NCBI RefSeq assembly: GCF_022374875.2
Contig: NZ_CP092427.2
Coordinates: forward strand, 1,054,001-1,118,000
Source: Mycolicibacterium rufum
Lineage (GTDB): Bacteria > Actinomycetota > Actinomycetes > Mycobacteriales > Mycobacteriaceae
Reading direction: 5' to 3'
DNA: 64,000 nt
The notes beneath the pieces are model-generated. The model ran no database searches. It was not told the DNA's origin and saw nothing but the letters and a program-made list of their open reading frames with translations. This document shows positions 34,478 through 43,864 of this stretch, in pieces. Within the stretch, counting starts at the first letter, position 1. Each line of letters opens with the position of its first letter. Made by a program: the position numbers and the translations under genes.

Positions 34478-35486
34478 GGTCTCCGTCGAGGAGGCCCAGG
34501 GTGCGGTAGGCCGCGCGCATCTGGGTCTTGGCGGCGTCGGGCAGGAGCGCCTGCGGAGGGCGCGATTCCGGATACGACCCGACGGGCAGGCCCAGCAGCG
34601 ACGCCGCGTACTTGAACGCTCCGCCCCAGTGCGTGAAATAGTCGGGCCGACCCGGGTAGCACGTGTACCAGGAACCGCGCTCGCGCTCGAAACGGTCCAT
34701 CCCGGTGCGGCGCGCATAGTCCATCGCCTCGATCAACTCACCGTTCCACACCAGCTGCCAGTACTCGGTGTACAGCCGTCGCCGCGGCGTCTCCATCAGA
34801 TAGCCGGCGGCCCCGAGCTGGGCAGCGCACACGATGCCCTCGCGCAGCCAGCCCGCGCGGTAGACCATCGTGTCGCACTCCCAGATCAGCAGTTCGGGGG
34901 CCAGCTCGTGCAACCGCCTGCTGTTGGCGGGCCGGAACGCTCCCTCCTTGGTCGCGCAGACGGCGGGGATCTCCTCGGCGATGCGCGCGCTCTCCTGCGC
35001 GGTCAGCACGTAGCCCGACGACGGTGAGTTGAACATGCCCAGCGCGATGTCGGTGCGGTCGGCGATGTAACGGAAGTAGTCCAGCACGCCCTGCCCGCCG
35101 TGGCACTCCATCATCGGGGTCTGGATGTACACGATGTCCGCGCCGTGCTCCTGGGCGTGCCGGGTCAACTCCAGACAGTCCTTGGCCGCGGTCGCCGCGG
35201 TACAGGCCTGGATGACGATCTGCGGGTTGATGGCACGCGCTTCGGCGATCGCCACCCCGAGCAACTGCTTGCGCTCGTCGAGGGTCAGCGCCCAGAATTC
35301 CGCCAACCCGCTGACGCACCACAGCATGTCGCGCCCGAGTTCACCGACGCAGTAGCGCACCAGACGACGGTAGGCGTCCCAGTCGATGTCGTCTCCGGCC
35401 TCGCCGGTGAACGGGGTGTACAGCGAATCGCCGATCCCGCGGATCGCCTCGCGGGCCCACGCGCGCGCCTCCCGGGCGGTGGCCAT
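34461..35486 (-). CDS. Dihydrodipicolinate synthase (DapA) family aldolase/lyase
   Basis: This 341-residue TIM-barrel protein resembles class I aldolases of the DapA family, with the Schiff-base lysine in A-V-C-A-T-K-E-G-A-F. The position that holds the catalytic tyrosine in DapA (Y-N-x-P) is phenylalanine here (M-F-N-S-P), so it is unlikely to be lysine-pathway DapA. It may be a hydratase-aldolase or lyase acting on a carbon source. It is 9 bp downstream of an enoyl-CoA hydratase gene, at the end of a beta-oxidation-type operon. Confidence 0.83.
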   Translation of the reverse strand: MATAREARAWAREAIRGIGDSLYTPFTGEAGDDIDWDAYRRLVRYCVGELGRDMLWCVSGLAEFWALTLDERKQLLGVAIAEARAINPQIVIQACTAATAAKDCLELTRHAQEHGADIVYIQTPMMECHGGQGVLDYFRYIADRTDIALGMFNSPSSGYVLTAQESARIAEEIPAVCATKEGAFRPANSRRLHELAPELLIWECDTMVYRAGWLREGIVCAAQLGAAGYLMETPRRRLYTEYWQLVWNGELIEAMDYARRTGMDRFERERGSWYTCYPGRPDYFTHWGGAFKYAASLLGLPVGSYPESRPPQALLPDAAKTQMRAAYRTLGLLDGDLSAGR

Positions 35487-35495
35487 CGCCGTGTC

Positions 35496-36257
35496 TCAGG
35501 TACCCGTCCAGTGGGGCTTGCGCTTCTCGGCGAACGCCGTCGGCCCTTCCATCGCGTCCTTCGAGGAGAACACCGGCGCGATGAGTTCGCCCTGCTTGCG
35601 CCACATCTCGCTCTCGCTCCACTCCGCGGATCTCATGATGATCTCCTTGGTGACCGCCACGGCGAGCGGGCCGTTCGCGGTGATGCGCTCGGCGAGTGCC
35701 AGGGCGCCGTCGAGTGCCCCACCCGGCTCGGTGAGTACGTTGACGAAGCCCCACTGCGCGGCCTCCTCGGCGGTGAAGCTGTCCCCGGTCAGGGCGAGTT
35801 CGAGGGCCTTCTGATACGGGATACGGTGCGGCAGCCGCAGGAGTCCACCGCCTGCCGCGACGAGTCCGCGCTTGACCTCCGGGATGCCGAACTTCGCGCC
35901 CCTGGCCGCCACCACCAGATCGGTCGCGAGCACGATCTCGGTGCCGCCGGCCAGCGCGTAACCCTCGACGGCGGCGATCACGGGTTTGCGGGGCGGCCGC
36001 TCGGTGAAGCCGATGCCCCGGCCCGGGATCGCCGGCACCTCACCGGCCATGAACGCCTTCAGATCCATTCCGGCGCAGAAGTTGCCGCCCGCTCCGGTGA
36101 TGATCGATACCGACAGTTCCGGGCTGTCGTCGAGTTCGTCCATCGCATCGGCCAGACCCCGGGCCACCGCGAGGTTGAACGCGTTGCGCGCCTCGGGCCG
36201 ATTGATGGTGATGATCAGGACCCGGTCACGACGTTCGGTGAGAACCTCTTCTGCCAC
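35496..36257 (-). CDS. Enoyl-CoA hydratase/isomerase family protein (EchA-like)
   Basis: The 253-residue crotonase-fold protein has the oxyanion-hole segments N-F-C-A-G-M-D-L and A-L-A-G-G-T-E-I, and the expected glutamate region P-E-V-K-R-G-L-V-A-A-G-G-G. The conserved first glutamate of typical hydratases is replaced by threonine (G-G-T-E), so isomerase, hydrolase or hydratase activity remains open. The GTG start follows GGGAG at 3 nt and is preferred over the long upstream frame. It sits between a thiolase and a DapA-like gene. Confidence 0.88.
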   Translation of the reverse strand: MAEEVLTERRDRVLIITINRPEARNAFNLAVARGLADAMDELDDSPELSVSIITGAGGNFCAGMDLKAFMAGEVPAIPGRGIGFTERPPRKPVIAAVEGYALAGGTEIVLATDLVVAARGAKFGIPEVKRGLVAAGGGLLRLPHRIPYQKALELALTGDSFTAEEAAQWGFVNVLTEPGGALDGALALAERITANGPLAVAVTKEIIMRSAEWSESEMWRKQGELIAPVFSSKDAMEGPTAFAEKRKPHWTGT

Positions 36258-36292
36258 TGTCTCCCTTGACCTTTCGTGCGGTGACGGTGAAC

Positions 36293-37468
36293 TCAGACCT
36301 CGACGACGACGGCGCCGCCCTGTCCGCCGCCGGCACACATGGCGGCGACACCGACGCCACCGCCGCGGCGCCGCAGTTCGTAGACCAGCGTAGTGACCAT
36401 CCGGGCGCCGGAGGCGGCGATCGGATGCCCGAGGCTGCAGCCGCTGCCCGACACGTTGACCAGTTCCTCGTCGAGACCGAACTCGCGGCACGCCGCGATC
36501 GGCACCGACGCGAACGCCTCGTTGATCTCCCACAGCGCGACGTCGGACGCCGTCAGGCCCGCCCGCTCGAGCACCTTGCCGATCGCCTTCAGCGCGCCGA
36601 GTCCGCAGTCCCGCGGGGCGATCCCGGCCGAGGCCCACGCTCTGACCGTCGCCATCGTGCTGAGGCCGTTGGTCGCGGCGTAGTCCGCGTCGACCAGCGC
36701 CACACCCGCTGCCGCGTCGTTGGTGCCGCTGCTGTTGCCCGCGGTGATCGAGAACCCCTCGATCTCCGGATGGAGCACCTTCAGTCCGGCCAGTTTCTCG
36801 ACGGTGGTGTCGCGGCGCGGGTGCTCGTCGACACTGAAGTCGGTCACCGAACCGTCGAACTGCGTGACCTTCAGCGGGACGATCTCGTCGAGGAACTTCC
36901 CGGCGTCGATGGCCGCGACCGCCCGCTGGTGCGAGCGCGCCGCCCACGCGTCCATCTCCTCTCGCGTGATGCCGACGGCCTGCGCGGTGTTCCAGCCGAC
37001 GGTGATCGACATGTCCTTGGCCGGCGCGTCGGGTGTCTCGACATGGGTCGGCGGCATCCAGCGTTCCTCGAACTTCAACTCGGGGCCGGGAATGCGCCAG
37101 TTCACCAGGGGCGTCATCGACAGCGACTGGACGCCGCCGGCGATCAGCACCCGCTCCATCCCGGAGCCGATCTGTGCCGAGGCGTTGCCGATCGCGGTGA
37201 GACTGCCTGCGCAGTGCCTGTTCACCGATTGGCCCGGCACGTGCTCCAGGCCGGTCGCGGTCGCCGCGTACCGCGCCAGATCGCCTCCCCCGTAATGGGA
37301 TTCGGCGAAGATGATGTCGTCGACATCCGCCGGGTCAATTCCGGAGCGCCGCACCACCTCCGGCAGCACCGTGGTGATCAGCGTTTCGGGCGGGGTGTTG
37401 ACGAGCGCGCCTTTGAACGATCGGCCGATGGCCGTTCTGGCGGCGCCGACGATGACGGGAGTGGGCAT
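36293..37468 (-). CDS. Thiolase family protein (acetyl-CoA C-acyltransferase)
   Basis: The 391-residue thiolase has all three catalytic motifs: N-R-H-C86-A-G-S, G-H-P-I-A-A-S-G-A-R and C-A-G-G-G-Q-G. It cleaves a 3-ketoacyl-CoA with CoA in degradative beta-oxidation. The gene begins a run of three genes (thiolase, EchA, DapA-like). A 19-bp dyad 60 bp upstream is a likely operator for the adjacent GntR regulator. Confidence 0.93.
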   Translation of the reverse strand: MPTPVIVGAARTAIGRSFKGALVNTPPETLITTVLPEVVRRSGIDPADVDDIIFAESHYGGGDLARYAATATGLEHVPGQSVNRHCAGSLTAIGNASAQIGSGMERVLIAGGVQSLSMTPLVNWRIPGPELKFEERWMPPTHVETPDAPAKDMSITVGWNTAQAVGITREEMDAWAARSHQRAVAAIDAGKFLDEIVPLKVTQFDGSVTDFSVDEHPRRDTTVEKLAGLKVLHPEIEGFSITAGNSSGTNDAAAGVALVDADYAATNGLSTMATVRAWASAGIAPRDCGLGALKAIGKVLERAGLTASDVALWEINEAFASVPIAACREFGLDEELVNVSGSGCSLGHPIAASGARMVTTLVYELRRRGGGVGVAAMCAGGGQGGAVVVEV

Positions 37469-37527
37469 GTTTCGACCTCGGGTCTGGGCAGGCGGACGAG
37501 TCCGGCGAACGTTACAAAACTAGCAGA

Positions 37528-37546
37528 TACTGTAGCGTCTGCAGTA
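37528..37546. promoter_or_regulatory. Dyad TACTGYAG-N3-CTGCAGTA upstream of thiolase
   Basis: TACTGTAG-CGT-CTGCAGTA has 7 of 8 matching pairs per arm. It lies 60-78 bp upstream of the thiolase start, in the gap after the GntR gene. It is a plausible site for that FadR-like regulator. Confidence 0.55.
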
Positions 37547-37569
37547 GTGGGTCCGCGGGGGCCCGCAGG

Positions 37570-38238
37570 TCAGCCGATGACCCCGCGGCGGGTCAGGTGC
37601 TCGATCAGCGGTGCCGCGCCGGCGGCGAGGTGCTCCGACATCGCCGCGCGTGCCCGGTCCTCGTCTCGCGCGCCGAGCGCCTCGAGCAGTCGCCGGTGGT
37701 GCCGGTTCGAGCTGTCGGGCCAGCCGTCGATCGTCGGGAACACCGTCTCGGGGGCGTACCGGGTGATCTGCGACATCAGCTGGGCGAGCTTCGGGGAGTC
37801 GGCGGCGACGTTGATCGCGCGGTGGAAGTCGTGGTTCAGCCGCACCGCCCGCTCCCCGTCGCCGGCGGCGTAGGCGGCCTCGAGGTCGGCCTGGATGCGG
37901 ATCAGCTCGTCGAGTGCGGCATCGGTGATGGCGGCCGCGGCGCGCGCCGCGAGCTCGCCGCCGATGTGGGCCTGCACCTCGGCGACGTCGGTGACGTCGC
38001 GCACCGTCACCGGCCGGATGACGAAGCCGCGGCGCGGCTGCTGGTCGAGCAGGCCCTCGGCCTTGAGTTCGAACAGTGCCTCCCGCACCGGCGTCACGCT
38101 CACCCCGAGCTCGGCGGCGAGCTGGTCGAGCCGCACATACGTGCCCGCGCTGTAGGTCCCGTCGAAGATCCGCTGCCGCACGATCCGGGCCACGTCCTCG
38201 GCCAGCTGCGGCCTGACGGCGAAATCGAAGGCGCTCAC
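37570..38238 (-). CDS. GntR family regulator with FCD ligand domain (FadR type)
   Basis: This 222-residue regulator has a winged HTH at residues 15-75 (L-D-Q-L-A-A-E-L-G-V-S-V-T-P-V-R-E-A-L) and a C-terminal all-helical FCD domain with the metal-ligand pattern D...H near N-H-D-F-H-R and R-H-H-R-R-L-L. It lies between two catabolic operons and 4 bp downstream of the acyl-CoA dehydrogenase gene, so it is probably co-transcribed with that operon and senses an acyl-CoA or organic acid intermediate. Confidence 0.9.
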   Translation of the reverse strand: MSAFDFAVRPQLAEDVARIVRQRIFDGTYSAGTYVRLDQLAAELGVSVTPVREALFELKAEGLLDQQPRRGFVIRPVTVRDVTDVAEVQAHIGGELAARAAAAITDAALDELIRIQADLEAAYAAGDGERAVRLNHDFHRAINVAADSPKLAQLMSQITRYAPETVFPTIDGWPDSSNRHHRRLLEALGARDEDRARAAMSEHLAAGAAPLIEHLTRRGVIG

Positions 38239-38242
38239 GTCG

Positions 38243-39436
38243 TCACACCCGGTAATCGGCGAGCAGCCGCTTGCTGATGATGTTCTTCTGGATCTCGCTG
38301 GTTCCCTCGCCGATCAACAGGAACGGGGCGTCGCGCATCAACCGCTCGATCTCGTACTCCTTGGAGTACCCGTAGCCGCCGTGGATCCGGAAGCTCTGCT
38401 GGGTGACCTCCGCGCACACCTCGCTGGCGAAGTACTTCGCCATGCCGGCGGCGACGTCGTTGCGCTCGCCGGAATCCTTGAGCCGCGCGGCATTGACCAT
38501 CATCAGGTGCGCCGCCTCGACCTTCGTGGCCATCTCGGCGAGCTGGAACGCGATGGCCTGGTGTTCGGCGATCGGCTTGCCGAAGGTGGTGCGCTGCTGG
38601 GCGTAGCGGGCGGCCAGTTCGAAGGCTCGCACACCGACGCCGCACGCCCGCGCCGCGACGTTGACGCGGCCAACCTCGACGCCATCCATCATCTGCGCGA
38701 AACCCTGCCCGGCCACCCCGCCGAGGATGTCGGAGGCCGCCGCGCGGTAGCCGTCGAAGATCATCTCGGTGGTGTCGACGCCTTTGTAGCCGAGCTTGTC
38801 GAGCTTGCCCGGGATCGTCAGTCCGGGAGCCACCTCGCCGAAGCCGGTGGGCTTCTCGATCAGGAAGGCGGTCAGGTTGCGATGCGGCTTGTCCGCGCCC
38901 AGGTCAGTGCGCACCAGGGTGGCGACCAGGGTGGAACTCCCCCCGTTGGTGAGCCACATCTTCTGGCCGTCGATGGTGTAGGTGCCGTCGCCGTTGTCGG
39001 TGGCCCGCGTGCGGATCGCCGCGACATCGGATCCCAACTCGGGCTCGGACATCGAGAACGCGCCGCGTGTCTCACCGGTGGCCATGCGCGGCAGGAGGTT
39101 TCGTTTCTGCTCGTCGGTGCCGTGCTGGCGGATCATGTAGGCGACGATGAAGTGGGTGTTGATCACGCCCGAGACACTCATCCAGCCGCGCGCCAGTTCC
39201 TCGACGCACAGCGCATAGGTCAGCAGGGATTCCCCGAGACCGCCGTACTCTTCCGGGATCATCAGGCCGAACAACCCCATCGCGCGCATCGCGTCGACGA
39301 TGCCCTGCGGATAGGTGTCGGCGTGCTCCAGTTCCTGCGCGGCCGGGATGATCTCCTTGTCGACGAACCGTCGCACGGTCGCGATGATCTCGGTCTGGAA
39401 CTCGTTGAGTCCCAGCGTCTGTGCGAGTCTGGTCAT
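38243..39436 (-). CDS. Acyl-CoA dehydrogenase
   Basis: This 397-residue FAD enzyme has the typical signatures: A-F-S-M-S-E-P-E-L-G-S-D, Q-K-M-W-L-T-N-G-G, R-T-T-F-G-K-P-I-A-E-H-Q-A-I-A-F and I-H-G-G-Y-G-Y-S-K-E-Y-E-I-E-R. The E-G-T-S-E-I-Q motif near the C-terminus holds the usual catalytic-base region. It introduces the 2,3-double bond in an acyl-CoA. Its ATG overlaps the stop of the upstream thiolase (ATGA). Confidence 0.94.
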   Translation of the reverse strand: MTRLAQTLGLNEFQTEIIATVRRFVDKEIIPAAQELEHADTYPQGIVDAMRAMGLFGLMIPEEYGGLGESLLTYALCVEELARGWMSVSGVINTHFIVAYMIRQHGTDEQKRNLLPRMATGETRGAFSMSEPELGSDVAAIRTRATDNGDGTYTIDGQKMWLTNGGSSTLVATLVRTDLGADKPHRNLTAFLIEKPTGFGEVAPGLTIPGKLDKLGYKGVDTTEMIFDGYRAAASDILGGVAGQGFAQMMDGVEVGRVNVAARACGVGVRAFELAARYAQQRTTFGKPIAEHQAIAFQLAEMATKVEAAHLMMVNAARLKDSGERNDVAAGMAKYFASEVCAEVTQQSFRIHGGYGYSKEYEIERLMRDAPFLLIGEGTSEIQKNIISKRLLADYRV

Positions 39437-40644
39437 GCTCCCACCCTCTCGAAGATCGCCGCCAGACCCTGACCGCCCCCGATGCACATGGTCTCCAGGC
39501 CGTACCGGGCCTGCCGCCGGTGCAGTTCCCGGGCCAGTGTCGCGAGCATGCGGCCGCCGGTGGCGCCGACGGGATGCCCGAGCGAGATGCCCGAGCCGTG
39601 CACGTTGGTGCGTTCCAGATCCGCTGCGGTGAAACCCCATTCGCGCATGCACGCCAGCACCTGCGCGGCGAACGCCTCGTTGAGTTCGATCAGATCCATG
39701 TCGGCCAGGCCGAGCCCGGCGCTGCGCAGAGCGGCCTCGGTCGCCGCCACCGGTCCGATGCCCATGACCTCGGGCCCCACGCCGGCCACCGCCCACGACA
39801 CCAGCCGGACCAACGGGGTGAGACCAAGTTCTTCTGCCATGTCCGGGGTGGTCACCAGGCACATCGCCGCCGCGTCGTTCTGCCCACTGGAGTTCCCCGC
39901 GGTGACGGTGGCCTCGGGATCCGATGCGCGCAGCACGGGTTTCAGCGCGGCGAGCTTCTCGATCGAGGTGTCGGCACGCGGGTGTTCGTCGGTGTCGATC
40001 AGGTCCTCGCCGGAGCGGCTGCGGACCGTGACCGGGATGATCGTCTCGGCGAGCAGGCCGTCGTCGCGGGCGGCGACCGCCCGCTGATGGGACCGGACCG
40101 CGAGTTCGTCCTGCTCCTGGCGCGAGATCGCGTACTGCCGGCGCAGGTTCTCCGCCGTCTCGAGCATGCCGCCGGGAACCGGGTGGTTGCGGCCTCCTGC
40201 GGTGGTCCTGCCCCGGGCCAGTCCGTCGTGCACGGTGACCCCGCCGCGGGCGCCCCACCGCATGTCGGTGGAGTGGAACACCACGTTGCTCATCGACTCC
40301 GCGCCGCCGGCGACCACGACATCGTGGGTGCCGCTGGCGATCTGCAGGCAGGCCTGGATCACCGCCTGCAGCCCTGACCCGCACCGCCGGTCGATCTGCA
40401 TGCCGGGCACCGTGACGGGCAGGCCCGCGTCGAGCGCGATGACCCGCCCGATGGCCGGCGCCTCCATGCTGGGATAGCAGTGCCCGACGATCACGTCCTG
40501 CACCGCCTCCGGCACCACGCCCGTCCGCTCGAGAAGGCCCCGCAGCGCCGCGACGCCGAGGTCGACGGCGGTCAGGCCGCGGAACATCCCGCCGTAGCGA
40601 CCGATCGGCGTGCGGACCGGCTCGCAGATCACGGCCTCCCGCAT
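39433..40644 (-). CDS. Acetyl-CoA acetyltransferase (thiolase)
   Basis: The 403-residue thiolase has nucleophile C88 in D-R-R-C88-G-S-G-L-Q-A, G-H-P-V-G-A-T-G-G-R and C-I-G-G-G-Q-G. It carries a longer insertion around residues 130-160 (F-H-S-T-D-M-R-W-G-A) than its paralogue in the next operon. It overlaps its neighbours by 1 bp upstream and 4 bp downstream, so SDR, thiolase, acyl-CoA dehydrogenase and GntR form one coupled operon. Confidence 0.93.
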   Translation of the reverse strand: MREAVICEPVRTPIGRYGGMFRGLTAVDLGVAALRGLLERTGVVPEAVQDVIVGHCYPSMEAPAIGRVIALDAGLPVTVPGMQIDRRCGSGLQAVIQACLQIASGTHDVVVAGGAESMSNVVFHSTDMRWGARGGVTVHDGLARGRTTAGGRNHPVPGGMLETAENLRRQYAISRQEQDELAVRSHQRAVAARDDGLLAETIIPVTVRSRSGEDLIDTDEHPRADTSIEKLAALKPVLRASDPEATVTAGNSSGQNDAAAMCLVTTPDMAEELGLTPLVRLVSWAVAGVGPEVMGIGPVAATEAALRSAGLGLADMDLIELNEAFAAQVLACMREWGFTAADLERTNVHGSGISLGHPVGATGGRMLATLARELHRRQARYGLETMCIGGGQGLAAIFERVGA

Positions 40645-41384
40645 CAGAGGTGACGCCCGCCGGTGATCTCGAGGACGGTGCCCGTCATGTAGGAAGACAG
40701 ATCGGAGGCCAGGAACAGCGCGACCTTGGCCACCTCGTCGGGCTCCCCGGCGCGTCCCATCGGCACCTCGGCCACCTTCGAGTCCCAGATCCGTTGCGGC
40801 ATGGCCTCGGTCATCGCCGAGCGGATCAATCCGGGCTGGATCGCGTTGACACGCACGCCGAGGTAGGCGAGTTCTTTGGCGGCCGCCTTGGTCATGCCGA
40901 CGATGCCGGCCTTGGCGGCCGAGTAGTTCGTCTGGCCGACCATGCCGACCTTGCCGGAGATCGACGACATGTTCACGATGGCCCCGCGCTTGTTCTCCCG
41001 CATCACCGCGGCGGCGGCCCGCAGGCCGTTCCATGTGCCCTTGAGGTGCACCGCGATCACCTGGTCGAACTGGTCCTCGGTCATCTTGCGCATGGTCGCG
41101 TCCCTGGTGATGCCGGCGTTGTTGACCATGATGTCCAGGCCGCCGAACTGCTCGAGGGCCGCCGCCACCAACGCGTCGACCTCCTGGGAACTGGTCACGT
41201 CGCAGCGCACCGCGTGCGCCACGTCGGCGCCCCCGAGCGTGTCCGCGGCGGCCTGGGTCGCTTCGAGATTCACGTCGCCGAGGACCACCCGGGCGCCTTC
41301 GTCGACGAACCGCTGCGCGATGGCGAGCCCCAGTCCCTGCGCTCCCCCGGTGATCACCGCGGTCTGACCAGCCAGTAGTGCCAC
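40644..41384 (-). CDS. SDR family 3-oxoacyl reductase (FabG-like)
   Basis: The 246-residue SDR has [22 protein letters not shown] and catalytic Y-S-A-A-K, a pattern close to FabG/PhaB-type 3-oxoacyl-CoA or -ACP reductases. In a degradative cluster it probably oxidises a 3-hydroxyacyl-CoA. The GTG at 41384 is chosen because AGGAG lies 7 nt upstream. A longer form beginning at ATG 41399 (M-R-S-Y-A) overlaps that ribosome site. It heads the minus-strand operon and is divergent to another acyl-CoA dehydrogenase. Confidence 0.9.
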   Translation of the reverse strand: MALLAGQTAVITGGAQGLGLAIAQRFVDEGARVVLGDVNLEATQAAADTLGGADVAHAVRCDVTSSQEVDALVAAALEQFGGLDIMVNNAGITRDATMRKMTEDQFDQVIAVHLKGTWNGLRAAAAVMRENKRGAIVNMSSISGKVGMVGQTNYSAAKAGIVGMTKAAAKELAYLGVRVNAIQPGLIRSAMTEAMPQRIWDSKVAEVPMGRAGEPDEVAKVALFLASDLSSYMTGTVLEITGGRHL

Positions 41385-41423
41385 TGCATAGCTCCTCATG
41401 TCGTCGGGCCCGAATCGTCGGCC

Positions 41424-41452
41424 ATCATATTTCATATACGATATTTCGATAC
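41424..41452. promoter_or_regulatory. AT-rich divergent promoter/operator with ATATTTC repeats
   Basis: A 29-bp block that is about 75% A+T lies between the SDR and acyl-CoA dehydrogenase genes. It holds two ATATTTC copies (14 bp apart), equal to TATCG-AAA-TATCG read on the other strand, and TATACGAT as a possible plus-strand -10. It is the likely control point for both divergent operons. Confidence 0.5.
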
Positions 41453-41477
41453 CCGGCCCCCACGAGGAGCAGATGCG

Positions 41478-42662
41478 ATGAGCACCGCCGATGTGAGCGA
41501 CGAGGATTTTCGCGAGATCCTGGCGCAGACGCGGCACTTCGTCCGCACCGCCGTCGTCCCCCGCGAGCAGGAGATCCTGTCCGACGACCGCGTCCCCGAC
41601 GATCTCCGCGAACAGGTCAAGAAGATGGGACTGTTCGGCTACGCGATCCCGCAGGAGTGGGGCGGGCTCGGTCTGAACCTGGCCCAGGACGTCGAACTCG
41701 CGATGGAACTCGGCTACACCTCACTGGCGCTGCGCTCGATGTTCGGCACGAACAACGGGATCGCGGGGCAGGTCCTCGTCGGCTACGGCACCGACGAACA
41801 GAAGTCCACGTGGCTGGAGCGGATCGCCACCGGAGAGGTCGTCGCCTCGTTCGCGCTGACCGAGCCGGGCGCGGGGTCGAACCCCTCGGGCCTGCGCACC
41901 AAGGCCGTTCGCGACGGCAGCGGTCCAGAAGCAGCGTGGATCATCAACGGCAGCAAGCAGTACATCACCAACGCGCCCACGGCGGACCTGTTCGTGACGT
42001 TCGCCCGTACCCGGCCGGCCGACGCCGACGGCGCCGGGATCGCGGTGTTCCTGGTGCCCGCCGACACCCCCGGGGTCGTGGTGGGCGCCAAGGACAAGAA
42101 GATGGGGCAGGAGGGCGCGTGGACGGCCGATGTGACGTTCACCGACGTCCGCGTCGGTCACAGCGCACTGGTCGGCGGCGCCGAGGACATCGGTTACCGG
42201 GCCGCATTGACCTCCCTGGCCCGCGGCCGGGTGCACATCGCCGCGCTCGCGGTCGGCACCGCCCAGCGAGCGCTGGACGAATCGGTGGCCTACGCCGCGA
42301 CCGCGACACAGGGCGGCACGGCGATCGGCGACTTCCAACTGGTGCAGGCGATGCTCGCCGATCAGCAGACCGGGGTGATGGCCGGCCGCGCCCTGGTGCG
42401 CGACACCGCGCGGCAGTGGATCACCGGTGAGGACCGCAGGCTCGCGCCCTCGGCGGCGAAGCTGTTCTGTACCGAGATGGTCGGCAAGGTGGCCGATCTC
42501 GCCGTTCAGATCCACGGCGGCGCCGGTTACATGCGCGACGTACCGGTGGAGCGCATCTACCGCGACGTGCGCCTGCTCCGGCTCTACGAGGGCACCAGTG
42601 AGATTCAGCGGCTGATCATCGGCGGCGGTCTGGTGAAGGCCGCCAAGGCATCCCAGCGATGA
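41478..42662 (+). CDS. Acyl-CoA dehydrogenase
   Basis: The 394-residue enzyme contains [40 protein letters not shown] and the catalytic-region motif Y-E-G-T-S-E-I-Q-R. The loop [11 protein letters not shown] is the short-chain ACAD hinge. GAGGAG lies about 7 nt upstream. It is transcribed away from the SDR-thiolase operon and converges on the MaoC gene. Confidence 0.94.
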   Translation: MSTADVSDEDFREILAQTRHFVRTAVVPREQEILSDDRVPDDLREQVKKMGLFGYAIPQEWGGLGLNLAQDVELAMELGYTSLALRSMFGTNNGIAGQVLVGYGTDEQKSTWLERIATGEVVASFALTEPGAGSNPSGLRTKAVRDGSGPEAAWIINGSKQYITNAPTADLFVTFARTRPADADGAGIAVFLVPADTPGVVVGAKDKKMGQEGAWTADVTFTDVRVGHSALVGGAEDIGYRAALTSLARGRVHIAALAVGTAQRALDESVAYAATATQGGTAIGDFQLVQAMLADQQTGVMAGRALVRDTARQWITGEDRRLAPSAAKLFCTEMVGKVADLAVQIHGGAGYMRDVPVERIYRDVRLLRLYEGTSEIQRLIIGGGLVKAAKASQR

Positions 42663-42679
42663 GCTGACAGCTCGCGGCG

Positions 42680-43132
42680 TCAGCCGATGAAGCGCACGAT
42701 CGATTCGGCGATCGCCGCGGGCTTCTCCGATCCCTCGATCTCGACGGTCGTGCTGAGCGTGGCCTGCACGGCGTTGTCGAGTCGGCTCACCGACGAGATC
42801 ACCGCGCGCGCCCGGAGGTGAGCGCCCACCCGCACGGGCGTGATGAACCGGACCTTGTTGTATCCGTAGTTGATCGCCATCGCGACGTTGTCGACGCTGT
42901 AGAGCTGATGCGTGAAGTGCGGCAGCAGCGACAGGGTCAGCAGCCCGTGGGCGATCGTGCCGCCGAACGGCCCGTCGGCCGCACGCTTCGGGTCGACGTG
43001 GATCCACTGATGGTCGTCGGTGGCGTCGGCGAACAGATCGACGCGCTCCTGGGTGATCTCGAGCCACTCGGTCGGCCCGAGCTGGGTGCCCTCGGCGGCC
43101 TCGAACTCGGTTAGATCGTTGAATTTCTTCAC
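42680..43132 (-). CDS. MaoC-like (R)-enoyl-CoA hydratase
   Basis: This 150-residue hot-dog-fold hydratase has the catalytic motif D-A-T-x-D-H-Q-W-I-H-V-D-P-x-R-A-A-x-G-P-F-G-G-T-I-A-H-G, including the Asp and His of the active site, near residues 35-65. It hydrates trans-2-enoyl-CoA to the (R)-3-hydroxy form. It closes the catabolic island and is transcribed convergently with the acyl-CoA dehydrogenase. Confidence 0.92.
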   Translation of the reverse strand: MKKFNDLTEFEAAEGTQLGPTEWLEITQERVDLFADATDDHQWIHVDPKRAADGPFGGTIAHGLLTLSLLPHFTHQLYSVDNVAMAINYGYNKVRFITPVRVGAHLRARAVISSVSRLDNAVQATLSTTVEIEGSEKPAAIAESIVRFIG

Positions 43133-43571
43133 CAGTGTCTCCTTCGACGCGCGGTCACGATGCGGTCCTCACAGTGCCACAGCGATCCGGCGGGCAGCCG
43201 GCTGCGGCGCGCACCGGGCCGGATCGTGACACATCCTGCCGTCATTTCCCCCGCAATCGGCCGCCCGCCCCTTTCGTTGCTCGCGCCGTCCAATAGCGCC
43301 GCCGCGATAACTGTCGCCGAGAACCGCGAATTGCATTCTTGTTCGCCCGCAATATCGTCGAATGAAGCGCGCAGGAGAGCGCAATTCACCCGCATCCACA
43401 GTTTTGGCAAACCCACTTCCCATTCGTTCCATTCACCGCGCCGTTTGTTTCCGCCGAGCCGATGCGCACGCGTCTGCACGACTGGCGACCGAGATGGACC
43501 AGTACGGCGACCCGCGGCGGGCGCCCGCGCGACACATTGCCCGATCGCCGCCGGGTGGGACCGAACCGGCA

Positions 43572-43589
43572 GGTTACCGTCGGGTAACC
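43572..43589. promoter_or_regulatory. Perfect dyad GGTTACC-N4-GGTAACC
   Basis: A perfect 7-4-7 inverted repeat lies 370 bp upstream of the next plus-strand gene and 440 bp upstream of the MaoC gene. Its half-site recurs twice downstream as GTTACCG. It is a candidate binding site for an unidentified regulator. Confidence 0.45.
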
Positions 43590-43824
43590 GGACCTCCGGG
43601 CCTCGTCGCACGCTGACGGAGCCGGCCGAGGGGCCCGCGTCGCGACCGCGGAGAGCAAAGATCGGAGCGTCGGCGGCGCGATCGCGCGGACGCCCGGCCG
43701 AGGGCCCTGACAGTTCGCCGCGGCTACCACATCCCGTTTATGACCTGCAGTTACCGGGAAGCCAGAGATTGCCATTGCGATCGCGGACGAGATCGTGACC
43801 TGATCGTTACCGTTCCCGGCATCT

Positions 43825-43864
43825 GAATTCCTGGTCAAGTTCTCTTCGCTAGCTGGAATTCCTG
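43825..43864 (+). repeat. Direct repeat GAATTCCTG, 31-bp period
   Basis: Two exact 9-bp copies start 31 bp apart, close to three helical turns, about 95-135 bp upstream of the first gene of the MoeY operon. This is the geometry of an activator-binding pair. Confidence 0.4.

Noticed and set aside
37555..37566. GCGGG-GG-CCCGC as a terminator after the GntR gene
   Set aside because: A 5-bp stem with a 2-nt loop is too weak and the loop is sterically implausible.
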